Assembly: GCA_034509735.1 (NCBI GenBank)
Contig: JACGWO010000005.1
Span: 14,373,264-14,437,263, forward strand
Direction of reading: 5' to 3'
DNA length: 64,000 nucleotides
DNA from: Sesamum alatum
Taxonomy: Eukaryota; Streptophyta; Magnoliopsida; Lamiales; Pedaliaceae
In this document: positions 1 to 11,430 of the stretch, one piece after another
Numbering within the stretch: position 1 is the stretch's first letter
Layout: each line of letters starts with the position of its first letter
Position numbers and translations under genes: made by a program
The notes under the pieces: generated by a model
Seen by the model: only the letters and a program-made list of their open reading frames with translations
What the model was told of the DNA's origin: nothing
The model's database searches: none

Positions 1-2
1 GT

Positions 3-1136
3 TGGCTGATCTGCGTTAACGATCTGTTGTTCTACAGCCAATTTCCAGTATATGAGAAACAACACCGCCTGTGTATCCCCCTTGAATCCGTTAATGTTGA
101 ATCAAGACCTTTTGGCCTACACATTCGCTCTTGGCTGGGCTGCTGGTCAGATATCTCGTGCATTTATTCAAGGCTGAAACTCCTGAGGGTCTTGGACTTG
201 TCAATAGAAGCCAAAGACTTGCCACCAACAGATGATCTTGATCTGACCGGAACCGAGCAGCTGGTTCACTTGAGGTACTTGGCTGCTAGAGTCACCGCAG
301 ACCACATACCACCATCAATAAACCGCCTTCAGAACCTGGAATTCCTTCTTTTTGATGCTCCCAGAAGTATAGAAATACCAGAGGCCCTCCTGGATCTGAT
401 GAAGTTGAGACATCTGCACATCAGAGACCATGCTACATTCAGTGAATCTTGCCACAGACGAGCCGTTTTGCAAAAGGACTTCCAAATGAATAGATTGGAA
501 AGCGTTTCAAATCTTTGGCTTATAGATGAGAACAACGAGAAAATCTTGAGATGCTTTCCCTGTCTCCGCAGTCTAAAATGTGCAACTAGGCCGTTGTGGG
601 ACTCATCGGACAAGAGCCATCGGTATCCTGTGCTAGACCACCTTCCTCTCCTTGAATCTCTCAATATAACCTACTTAGGGAGTGAGTTCAAGTTTTCAGA
701 CACGATATACTTTCCTACTGGCCTCAAGAAGCTGACTTTGCACAAGTTCAAGTTGTCCTGGAAAGAGATGTCAATGATTGGGAGATTACTGAAGCTTGAG
801 GTTCTGAAATTGATGTACATTGCGTTTGACGGAAAAGAATGGAAGACGAATAGTGATGAGTTTGAGGAGCTCAAATTCTTGAAGCTGAGTGGACTGAAAC
901 TCCACCGATGGAACACATCAAGCGATCATTTCCCCAAGCTTCAACGACTGGTCGTGCAGCGGTGCTGGAAACTGAAGAGGTTTCCTTCTAGCTTGGGGGA
1001 TATCCCAACGCTGCAGATCATCGACATAGATTCTTGCAGCAAATCTATGGCAGATTCAGCTCTGCAAGTTCAGAAGAAACAAGAGGAAGATGGAAATGAT
1101 GAGCTTAAGGTCATCATTTCTGGTTCTTGCTGGTAA
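3..1136 (+). CDS. NLR disease-resistance protein, C-terminal LRR part (5' partial)
   Basis: The frame is open from the left edge of the window, so the true start lies outside; the first in-frame candidate (TTG at 27) is not a credible initiator. The product is a leucine-rich repeat domain of the R1/late-blight-type NLRs, intracellular receptors for pathogen effectors. Early residues carry the linker before the LRRs (RLCIP, then a RSWLGCWSD stretch and LLRVLDLS). Repeats with L..L..L spacing follow (LVHLRYLAA, LQNLEFLLF, LMKLRHLHI, LKKLTLHKFKLSW, LLKLEVLKLMY, LKFLKLSGLKL, FPKLQRLVV). The tail (GNDELKVIISG) matches how this family usually ends. No stop or frameshift is visible over about 377 codons, so this 3' end looks intact. 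Whether the gene works depends on the unseen CC and NB-ARC parts. Confidence 0.85.
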   Translation, partial: WLICVNDLLFYSQFPVYEKQHRLCIPLESVNVESRPFGLHIRSWLGCWSDISCIYSRLKLLRVLDLSIEAKDLPPTDDLDLTGTEQLVHLRYLAARVTADHIPPSINRLQNLEFLLFDAPRSIEIPEALLDLMKLRHLHIRDHATFSESCHRRAVLQKDFQMNRLESVSNLWLIDENNEKILRCFPCLRSLKCATRPLWDSSDKSHRYPVLDHLPLLESLNITYLGSEFKFSDTIYFPTGLKKLTLHKFKLSWKEMSMIGRLLKLEVLKLMYIAFDGKEWKTNSDEFEELKFLKLSGLKLHRWNTSSDHFPKLQRLVVQRCWKLKRFPSSLGDIPTLQIIDIDSCSKSMADSALQVQKKQEEDGNDELKVIISGSCW

Positions 1137-1377
1137 AAAGAGCAGCGTTTTGTGCTTGTCTACATGCACGTAAGCTAAGGCTTCTCTTACCCTTTCTGAT
1201 TGTTTCTTGACAATAAAGAAGAAAACAAAACTTATGTTTTCTGTTTATTTCATGGATTTTTGACATTGTTTCATTGATAAGATCACTGACGAGCTTCAAA
1301 CATTTTTGTTGCCAAATTTTTACCTTATTATGTTATTTATTGCACAACTGATCAATCGCTTCTTTATTTGTATGAGG
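1137..1377 (+). promoter_or_regulatory. 3' flank of the NLR gene with poly(A) signal
   Basis: Non-coding DNA downstream of the NLR stop. An AATAAA hexamer at 1212-1217 lies 76 bases after the stop and is the best candidate polyadenylation signal. The flank ends at the 8-bp duplication that borders the next inserted element. Confidence 0.5.
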
Positions 1378-1575
1378 ATCGAGGCCAATGTTTTAAAACT
1401 CTGGCAGTTAAATTGAATCGGAAAATTGTCTGGATCAAGTGTAGTCGGTTCAACCATCGGCTGAACTGTGGCCGAACCGGTGATATCATAATTATGTTAT
1501 AATAAAAATTAAAAAATATAAATACAAAAAAATTAAATTATTTTAGGGATTAAAAGTATCCCAAAATTTGGTAGC

Positions 1576-4500
1576 TGTTATGAAATTTAAAGTTGTGAAT
1601 GTTCATTTTAATGTCCCATACTCTTTACATTCTCTCATAAATTGTAAACTCTTGCTATTCATCTTCCTTCATCAAACATGAGACTTTTGGTCGTAATCAC
1701 TGGAGCCTATAAATAAGCCACTTCATATTGTATGGTCAATGATAAATGATAAGGAATACTCTCTTCTTTCCTCTCAAGTCTAGTTCTCATATTGTTGCAC
1801 TTTATATAACTAGTCAGAAGCACGTGCGATGCACGTGATTCGTATTATTTCAATAAATTGTTACATTGTAACAATAAAATAAATTTATAATAAGAATATA
1901 TTAACTAAATTTAATAGGCACTTTATAAATAAAAATTATTATTGTTACAAAGTAAAAGAATGTAGTTAAAAATAAATATTTTTTTTTTCACTTTAATTAT
2001 TATTTAATATTGTAATTATATTTGTTCTACTTGCAATATATGCATGTTTTTTAGTATAAGTAAATCACATTCGTATAGGTAACTTTAGGTCAAGATAATC
2101 ATACACATACCTAACAAACACACAAAAAGATTAAAACACACTTTATGTACTTGTGTAGGATATATATACAATGACTAAGACTGGTAAATAAAAAATATAT
2201 AGTGATTGATTTTTTTAAATAGAGAAGTAATGCATATAAAAATTGAAGTGTATGCATCATTTACAATATATAAATATATTAAATTAGAATAAACATATAT
2301 ATATATATATATATATTTGACTTGGTGCTTTCTAATTGTAGTTTAATGTTTGTTATCAAATATTTGTTTAGTAAGGCTCTTATATTCTCAATAAATGTTG
2401 CTTTACATTGATGATTACAGGAACAAACAATGAAAATAAACTTTTAAATCTTTCATCTTATTAATTAGCTCCAATTAAAATAAAGCATAAAAAGAAAATA
2501 CAACTAATATTGTATTATGGAATAAGCATAAAATCCTTGTTTCTAATAGAACTTTACTTTTAGTGAACTTGTGGTTATTATAAATTTGTTTCACTTATGA
2601 AATAATATTTTAATCTTTTTGTGTTGTGAAAATTTTGAAAAGAAAAAATATATTAATTAGTCATTTCTTTTATTTTCTTTTATGTTTTTACTCGTGTTAA
2701 CTATATTTATGGTTATTTATAACATAACTGTCTACTAATAGCTTCATTATAAAAAAAATTATTTTATTCATCATGTTGTCCAAAGAGATTCTAGAACAAA
2801 GTTCTAAATTGATTAAACCGTCTATGAAACAATTTAAAGTGGAATAATAAGTATTAAATTTTTTAAGATGATATAAAAATAATAACTTCAACTTTAAATT
2901 CTTAATGATCAAAATTTCAATTCATTAAATATTTAAGAGTTCAATTATTGATCTAATTACACTTTTAATTAGACATCCATAATATTATTTTATTGCCATA
3001 TAAAATTGTAATTATTATGTAATACTTTAAAAAAATATTATCTATGTCTTTTTCTCTGATATTTTCATAAGAAAAATGATAAAATCAAATTACTAATACA
3101 TCAGATGAAAAGGTATATTAGGAAAAAGTAAAAATAAATTATTAATTATTTTAAGTCTCTTTTTCTTTTATCATTTATCCTTTTTATATTTTCTAGAGGA
3201 CCATGTATTATTTGATTAGTCTAATTAAGAAAAATATGAAAAGAAAATGTAATAGTACAAAAAAAATTACCTTTCTTACTTTTATGTGTTCTTCTAAATA
3301 TGAATACTTAAAAACTAAAATAAAAAAATTCAAAATTATTTACTCTATTGGGCTCGTTAATATGAATATGAACTTTTACAAATAATTATAGTATTATTCA
3401 AGTACACAAATATATCATGAATAATTAATTGGATAAATAGAATTGAAAAGGTGTATATCCAAATAATATTATAATTTAATATATATTTATTTACTTATTT
3501 AATCAGTAGTTCTTTTTTATTTAGTAGCAAAGTTTTAAAGAATTAAAATTTTATATTTTTCTTTATTTTTTTCTATAAATTCATCTTAATTTGTACTTTC
3601 AAATTATAGTAGATGAAAAATATTTAATTAGTGAAAAAAATTAGAAAAGTATCATATCATCTCCCTAATTACAAAAAAATATTAATTTAAACAAGCACAA
3701 TTATCTCATAGGAAGTACTTTATATGACTATCACCTATGACTAAAATGCTCTTGAAAAGTCTAGTTTCATACGAATTGATAGAATGACACCACATTGCTA
3801 ATTTTAATAGAGAAATTTAGAACATAGAAAGAACCTTTGGTATTATATTTAATCTATATTATCGTTGAAAGAAGGCCCAAGTATCCCTCCTTTTCTATTA
3901 TTTAGTACATGGTCGTTATTGTTTTATTGGGTATTAGAAAAATCTGTTTCAAGAAATATTTTGAATATTTCATAAGTCTTGTGATATAGATATCAATATA
4001 ATATTATATATAAAATAATTATCTTGTATGTACAAATTTGTACGTATATTTAAAAATGAAAGTTGTCTGCGATCAAATGATGATTAAAATTAGGAATTTA
4101 ATTTAAAATTGCAGTAAATAAAATGCTAGTTGATAACCATTAAAAATCAAATGATTAATTTCATTTTAAAAAAATCACTTATTAATAGCTCCCTTGGATC
4201 TTCTCTTATTTTTCATTGGACTTATGATCTTAAATTTTACAAAAGAAGGTAGGAATTTTTATATTTTAGATATTTTTCTCTTATAAACTTTTAGATTTAA
4301 AATTAATTCTCTCCATGATACTTATCTTTCATCTCTATATTTGTAATGAGAAATTCACCATTATTTATGTAAAAACATCGATAATTAATCTTTTTGTTCT
4401 TTTGTCTTCTATTGAAATTTTAGATCTTATAATTATTTCTCTTTATAATATTAATTTTTCATCCTTATATTTGTTTTACTTATAAAATATTACTTTACTT

Positions 4501-6465
4501 TTTACATGCTTATAATTGTAATAAAAAGTTATAATTTAAATTAATCCATATTCCAAATTTACCTCATGAATGAAATAAGATTTTAAATTTTTGTTTTTCT
4601 AGTTGTGCAAAGCAAGAAGTAAATAAAAATTAACTTTTGATTTTGATTTTATTTTTGAACTCTTATACTAATTATCAATAAAGCTGTTTATAACATAATT
4701 TTCTTGTAATAATCTCTTTACTTTTTATTTTATCCCTCATGTTGGTGGAAAATAGTCTAAATTGACGAATAAGATCTTATAGAATGAATTGAATGAAATA
4801 AGCATAAAAATCATTGAATAATTTTATAAGTTGGGGTTGAATTGAAAATATAAATGTACATAAATTAAGTTACTTATTATTGAAAATAATGTAGTAGAGT
4901 AATCTCTGCATTAAATAATCGAAAAAATTATAAACTCATTTAATTCATAAAATAAGTTTTGAATAATATTATTATGATTTTAGAATTAATATTATATAGA
5001 GAATTAATTATAAAATCACTTGTGAAATAATTATCATATTCTAATTTTTTTTACATAAATAATTGATTTTAAGATAAACTTATATAATGTGCTTGTTTAT
5101 CATTGAAGTTTATTTTTGTTGAAATTGCGGTATTATACTATTAATTGGGTACCCCGAAATATTTTTAATGGACATATGAAATTATACTTTCTGTGCAATT
5201 TTAATATTTTTAATCAACAAAAGAAATAAAAAAAATATAAAATATCTCAATTTGCTCATATTTTTATAATATCTTGTTATACGTTGATTGCTTTCCTTGC
5301 TTTCAAAGAGATATTTTTTCAAGTTTCTAATGTGTATCTTCTCCTAATTACATAACGTATATATTTTTTCTAGTTAGTATTAAGATTTTTAACTAATTTT
5401 ATTTAATTAGTTATAAATAAAACTTTGTATTATGAATGAAACTCTTTATTATAATTTGTTTATTATAATTCTATCTCAATTCAACTATGTAAATAATTAA
5501 CAACCATTACAAAATTACTTATTTGTACACATAAATTTATAATCTAATATTCTATAAAAATGATATACTTGACATCACCAAAAGAAAGAAACATAAAACA
5601 TGGCAACTCATTCACACTTTTATAATATACATAGATATGACAATATTTATCTATATATGGTTGTATGCCCATTTTTTCTTCTTTGTCATTTTTTTTTTTG
5701 GAAAAAAGATACGTGTGATGATGGTTTAGGCATAACATTTACACATTTTGATATTTTTTTTACAAAGAGCGACTTTTATTGTATATTGTTGAAAAGATCA
5801 AATATGTACATTATCATTTTGTTCTATTATCTCAGAGATGATTAAAGAATCATATAACGTATCTACTAATGACATCTCAAATGCTAAAATTACATTTTAG
5901 TATATCTAACAAACAAAAGTATTCACTCTACATGATAAGTAATTTAATTGATTCTCATTTTTCTTTTAACCTATTTTACTCTTCAAAATGTTTGTTTTAC
6001 ATGAGAATTCATTTAATTGATTTCATTTGTCATCTAACCTCTATATTTTAATATGTCTAGTGATCTAACTAATTCTCATTTATATCTATGCTAGAAAATT
6101 CTCAACATTAAATCCTTTCAATTCTTATGATTTTTTCTACTCATTTCATGTTATATACTATGGGGCTATTTTTGATCTAGTAAGTGTATTATATTATGAA
6201 TATAATATACACAAAAATGATATGGGTGAATAAGTATAATGTGAAAAGTAATTAATAAGAATAACAATGGATAATGTGAAAGTAATTAATAAGAGTAAAT
6301 ATGTATAATGTGAAAAGTAATTAATATGAATCAATAAGTATAAAATTTTACAATTTTATCCTTAGAAAAGAATATTACAAGGTTAATTTAGTCCAATCAA
6401 AAAAAGAAAGAAACTAAAATCCCTATCCATACTTTTATATAGATATAGATATAGATTTTATAACA
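1576..6465 (+). repeat. 5' LTR of the old Copia (split by a Helitron)
   Basis: The LTR is 1576-1809 plus 6456-6465, 244 bp in total, starting TG and ending CA. A TATA-type box, CTATAAATA, lies at about 1708-1716. Joining across the Helitron gives the same terminal sequence as the 3' LTR (ATAATTTTATAACA). A candidate primer-binding sequence (CGTTATCAGCACGAG) follows at 6466; I could not assign its tRNA. Confidence 0.8.
1810..6455 (-). mobile_element. Non-autonomous Helitron
   Basis: Read on the minus strand, it starts TCTATATC after a host A and ends CTAG before a host T, the canonical Helitron termini and A^T target. A 7-bp stem with a 3-nt loop (CACGTGC-GAT-GCACGTG, 1821-1837) sits about 10 bases inside the CTAG end. 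The 3' LTR of the host retrotransposon (22186-22202) is an uninterrupted empty site that confirms both ends to the base. The 4.6 kb interior is strongly AT-rich with only short, unconvincing ORFs and no visible Rep/helicase, so it depended on another element. It has a TA microsatellite near 2297-2316. Confidence 0.85.
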
Positions 6466-6809
6466 CGTTATCAGCACGAGAACTTTAAATTTTCAAGACT
6501 AGCTCCATCTAATCATCAAGGATATCGTTGTAGTAAGATTTCAATTTTCAAGGTGATATCTCTAAAGTAACATATCTATAAAATACTTCATTACTTACAT
6601 GTTTTATATTCATCAGTTGTTGTTTATTATAATATCTTTTACAAATATATGATATCTTGGTTTTGAAGATAATATTACCATATGAGCATGTCAGTTCTGA
6701 TATATTATACATGTCATAACTATCTACTTATGGATTATTTTTTTGTCTATTGATTCAATAATATTGGATATTGTTTATCTTGTTTTGTTACTTTTATATT
6801 AGTACTATT

Positions 6810-7333
6810 ATGTCGAACCTTGTAAAACTTGACTTTGTGGCTCTTGACATTACAGGTAAGAATTATTTTATTGGGTATTAGATGCTACAATTCATTTGGA
6901 GCAAATGATCTTGGAAACACTATCAAGGAAGACAACAAAGCATCTAACCAAGATAAGACTAAAGCTATGATTTTCCTTCGTCACCAACTCCAGAAGGATT
7001 AAAAATCGAGTATCTTATGGTAAAGGACCAAGTTGTTCTTTGGAATAATTTGAAAGAAAGGTATGACCACCAAAAAACTATAATTCTTCCAAAAGCTCGC
7101 TATGAATGGATGCATTTGAGATTGCAGGATTTTAAACTGTAAGTGAGTACACTTTTGCAATGTTTAGAATCAGTTCTCAACTAAAATTGTATGGAGAAAA
7201 CATCACTGATGATGATATGTCAGAAAAAACTTCTCTACTTTCCATGCATCCGATATACTCCTGCAGCAGCAATATCGTGAAAGGGGTTTCATGTAATATT
7301 CTGAGTTAATTTCTTGTCTCCTCGTGGCTGAAC
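6810..7333 (+). pseudogene. gag, N-terminal part, old Copia
   Basis: An ATG at 6810 opens a gag-like reading (MSNLVKLDFVALD, then TGKNYF) of the type that begins many plant Copia gags. It continues with WNNLKERYD and an F.M.RISSQLKLYGE stretch typical of the UBN2-like gag domain. Frameshifts and a stop interrupt it around 6880-7000. Coding is cut at 7333 by the younger Copia, whose duplicated target TGAAC occupies 7329-7333. It resumes at 17594. Confidence 0.6.
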
Positions 7334-9562
7334 TGTTGGAATAGGTGACCAGAAACTCAATAGGTTTGGCAATTTGTAACCTATCCGACAACTTGATGTG
7401 ATTGTAATATTATTATGTGATGAATAAAGTGAGTGTTCGTCACTATTGGTACCTACTTTGTTGTGCTCACTTTACATTTGTTAAAACGACGTTTAACTTA
7501 TATCACAACAAAGCCCACAGACCATGGATAACAACTCGTGCAGTTGGGCCACGCATTGGATGGTGGTCATGAAACCAACTGATTAAGAGTTGGGTCTGAA
7601 ACGTTCCAAGTCGAGGAATTCGAGACAGGGCATCGAGAGTCCTATTGAGACTTGCGTCAAGAGTCGTGTTCATTGGATGAGTGCCGTGTTTCATCGGCGA
7701 CAGGCGTGGGACGCCTACACGATCTTGATGGGTTGGTCGACTGGGGTCGAGCTGACTGGACTGACTCGCGGGGATCATCATATGGAAGCCTTGGAGGCTT
7801 GGTCGGTATGATTGGTTTTCCCCGGTTCCGATAGTACGGGAGTAATCCTCAGACTTGAGGAATCATGGCAGTCGCGTGCACAGGACGGCTGTATCTTGGA
7901 TCTGGCGAGAGGTAATCATTCTGTAAGATGATTATCATAAGCCTTGTCCAGTGCAGTCGGAATGTGTAGCGAGGACAGTGGATTCCAAGAAGAGGATCTG
8001 TCCCCTGTCAGTATATGACAGAGGTATCTCCTATGCACTCGGAGACACGTACATGCTGTTTGAAGCTGTGGCCACAGTGGTTGGTCGAACAGGGAATGGT
8101 TTCCTGTGTCGATGCAATGAAGCATACGTAGTCTCGAGTATTAAGCATAGATGCCTAGTCAAGGATGGGAACCGACGCCCAATTCCATACCCTAGACTAA
8201 GGCCGGGAGACGGTAGACGGAAGGATCGTACCCGTACGGAATCGGCGCCTAAATGTTCACGCCAATTCACCTAGTCTCTAGTGCCATGGACCGTTGCTAG
8301 ACGGCCACCCATGGTAACGGGCCCTTGTGGGACACGGGCCCAAGTCTAGCTGAGGGTGAACCTAAAGGGTCACACACAAATCACCGACGAGGTTGAGAGA
8401 TCGATTTGGAGTCAATCTCGAAGGATAAAATAAGTAATTGGATTACTTAGAGGAAAGTCCATTGGATGGACGGGGCGATATTCTATCGGGCTTTCATTTA
8501 ATCGGTAAATTGGATTTTCGATTAAATATGGAAAGTTGAGACGTTGAGACGTTGGATCTTTTAATTGGATTAAAAGATCAACGGGAATAATTTAAATGGA
8601 CATTAAATTGGATTTAATGTTGGGTTCGTCGTAATTGGATTACGATAAAACCCGGTCCGTTAAATTATACCAGAGAGGAGAAATAATTCCTAATTTGGAA
8701 TAGGAAGAAGTTGGACTTCTTCCCTTAATTAAACATGGCCGACATGCTCCCTTAGAGGAAGCGAAAATCAGCCATGTTTCATGCTAGGTGGTATGTTGAC
8801 TTGTCTCTTTTGGAAAAAGACAGATCAACTCCAATCAAGCTCTTCCTTTTTGGTATGATTTGATCATACCATAAATTTTGGTAGGCTTGATTGAAGAATT
8901 GATGGTGATTGATTGGAATGAATCTAGACATCCGTGGATGAACCTAGACACATTTCAATAATCACATTAATTATGTATATATAGGAGTATATACAACACC
9001 AAGCATAAGTGATTCATTATTCATCTTTTTCTAGGAAAAAGAGAAGACAAAAATCCCTCTCCTCTCTCTCAAATTTCGTGCTCTCTCCCTCTCCCACACT
9101 TGTGTTCTTCACTTGATTTTGAATCAAGAAGAAGAACAAAGTAAGTTTAAGAGAACACTAATTCATAGTGTTCTCCTCTTAAACTGATTCCTTCTAAACC
9201 CGTTCTTTTCTAGGAAGAAGAACGTGTGTTTCTTCCGGTATGGTGTGGATCACCTTTGGAGAATCCATACGTTTGGATTTCGTGAGCATTCCGGAGAAGG
9301 AACAACGCAAGTAGCCGGGAGCATACGCTAAACAATCAAAGGTAACAGTTTATTACGCTTTGATTGATTTAATTTATATATCTATGCCCTATGTGCTTAA
9401 ATATATGTTTTAATATTTACACATCCTACATCGAACACCCGGTTGAGCACCCAAGGGTACACCCCTTGGGATTCGCGTATTTTGAATTTGATTTAAATTT
9501 ACGCACCATTTCTCGCTTCCTCGCTTCCACTCGCGCTCCCGGACGGATCCGTTTGTCCTTTA
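7334..9562 (+). repeat. 5' LTR of the plus-strand Copia
   Basis: A 2.2 kb direct repeat of 15367-17588. A TATA-like sequence (TATATATAG) lies at 8976-8984, followed by CT-rich leader sequence near 9055-9100, a plausible promoter and 5' leader. The end differs from the 3' LTR (TTTA against TTCA) just before the primer-binding site. Several small ORFs in it recur in the second LTR but resemble no protein I know. Confidence 0.9.
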
Positions 9563-11430
9563 AGTGGTATCAGAGCCTGGTTCGATGTAAGGGGCATATA
9601 TCTATGTGTATGGCATGATCTACTTGCTTTTAATGGCTTTATTGGCATGTTAGATTATATATAAATATATGAATAATATGATGATTCAATTGTTCGGATT
9701 TAATGGACTTTTGGCATGCTTTATTTTGTTAGATTGGATCTAAAATTGCAAGCTTATTTTTAGAAAAACATTACTGTTATTGTGCTGAAACAGTTTTGAA
9801 AAACAAAAAAATAAAAAATAAAAAATAAAAAAATTTGGGATCGGTCGGCAGCGGCCGCGCGCAGACGGGCGCGCAGGGCGCACGCGCGCTGTGCGCAGCC
9901 GGCCGCTGCCAGCGCACGGCACAGAGCACGCGCGCACAGGGCGCGCAGGCTTGCTGCCTGCGCGCGCTGCCCTGTGCGCGCAACCGGCCGGCCAGCACAA
10001 CAACTTGGCCGTTTTTTGCCGTTTTTCGACTTTTTTCGGAAAATTCAATTTTCTGTATTTTCTGCACAATATTCTGAAAATATATTAATTTTGCATTTTT
10101 GATTTTGGCATAATTGGATTATTCCTTGAATTAAATTTGCTTAATTAGTTTGGGATTAATACATGCATTTGATGCATTGTTTAAAATATCCATTAAATTT
10201 GAAATTTGAATTTTACATATTATTTATATGTTTATGCTTTTGTGATGTTGGACATCACATGGGTATTTGGAATATCCATTGGTAATTATGCATGATTATT
10301 TGGAATAATTATGTTATGTGTGTTGATGGAATCAACATGGGATGATCACAAGAGCCCTAGACCTTATGTATGGATGAATGTATGATCATTTATTTTCTGT
10401 TGGTGGGGCCTGCGTGCCTCTTGTTTTTGGGACTATCATCTCCTGTATTTTCAGCCTCATGATGTTAAGGCTTGTTATTATTATTTTCAGTGTATTACTT
10501 TCAATTGTAATGAGAGTAGATAGGATTGGTGAGGTTTTAATTTTAACAAGCATATGAAGTTGGAGACCCGAAGAAGGAGCATCAAGGCGTGAAACAAGAA
10601 GCACTGCAAGGCCCATTGAAATGACAATGGGTTTATTATTATTGTAATAATTTAGGACCACCCTAGACAGACCATAGACTTACTGCGGGCTCAGTGGGTC
10701 GCATAGGTTGGGCTTGTGATCATCCTAACAGGGGTATGCTATGTTTTCTGCATGCGGCGTATTTTATTATCGCTTTAAGTATTGGATATTTATGCATGCT
10801 AAAACACCATAATGTGATGAGGTCTCGGTCATACTTAAACTCTCATTTGGTTGGACCAAATTAAATATTAGGCCCAGAACGGACTTGGATCAAAATGGCA
10901 TTTTGATCTGTCCGAGCCTTTCATCCACAGCAATGTGGTGAGGAAGCTACCGCTACCCAAGTGTGGTCTCACGAGTCATGGCACACTTGGACTAGAGGAA
11001 AGCTGCACCATTGTTGTGAATAAAAAGACTGCGCTCGATGTTTCCCTGTCTCACGAGTCGTGGGGGGCAACTATTTGAGGCATGATTTGGTTGATGGGTC
11101 GGGCCCAACACTGAGTAACATGGTTCGCTTGGAGTCCTCGGAACCATGCGAATAGGTGAGGCAAAATATCTTGGGAATCTCATTGGATGAGAATGATATT
11201 GGATATCTCCCACGAGGTCTTCTTCATGTGAATCATAAAAGCGGGGCATGGAGATTACGCTTGTGGATCCCAAGCCCACTAGGAAATGGTTTCCCGAAAC
11301 TCTGCTTGAGAGTGGCGGACTTTTGTATAAATAGTGGGAGGGTTAAAGACTAAAAGACCAAGTCTTCAACTTGAACAATAATATTACCATCATCTGCTAA
11401 TTTCTGCTTTACATTTTCATTAATGTAGAT
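9563..11430 (+). other. Untranslated leader of the plus-strand Copia (PBS, GC-rich block)
   Basis: About 1.87 kb separates the 5' LTR from gag. It starts with the initiator-tRNA primer-binding site at 9565. A block at about 9836-10000 is extremely GC-rich, with many GCGC/CGCG runs, in otherwise AT-rich DNA. The rest, near 10380-11340, resembles the leader of the minus-strand relative. Open frames in the GC-rich block on both strands reflect base composition, not genes. Confidence 0.7.
11326..11334 (+). promoter_or_regulatory. TATA-box-like motif upstream of gag (internal leader)
   Basis: TATAAATAG followed by TGGGAG lies 97 bases before the gag ATG at 11431. The same motif sits at the same distance before gag in the minus-strand relative (43518-43526). 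Conservation suggests a role, possibly an internal promoter, but no transcript evidence is available. Confidence 0.4.

Noticed and set aside
27..27. TTG as start of the first NLR frame
   Set aside because: The frame is open to the left edge and the sequence before it fits the NLR; the gene is simply cut by the window.
2697..6051. Small open frames inside the Helitron
   Set aside because: Very AT-rich, low-complexity products without any known domain; no Rep or helicase motif.
7503..8274. Small open frames on both strands, repeated at 15526-16312
   Set aside because: They are inside the two LTRs of one Copia, so they duplicate by LTR identity and not by coding conservation.
9740..10088. Overlapping open frames in the leader of the plus-strand Copia
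   Set aside because: Same compositional effect as in the other family member; no conserved protein.
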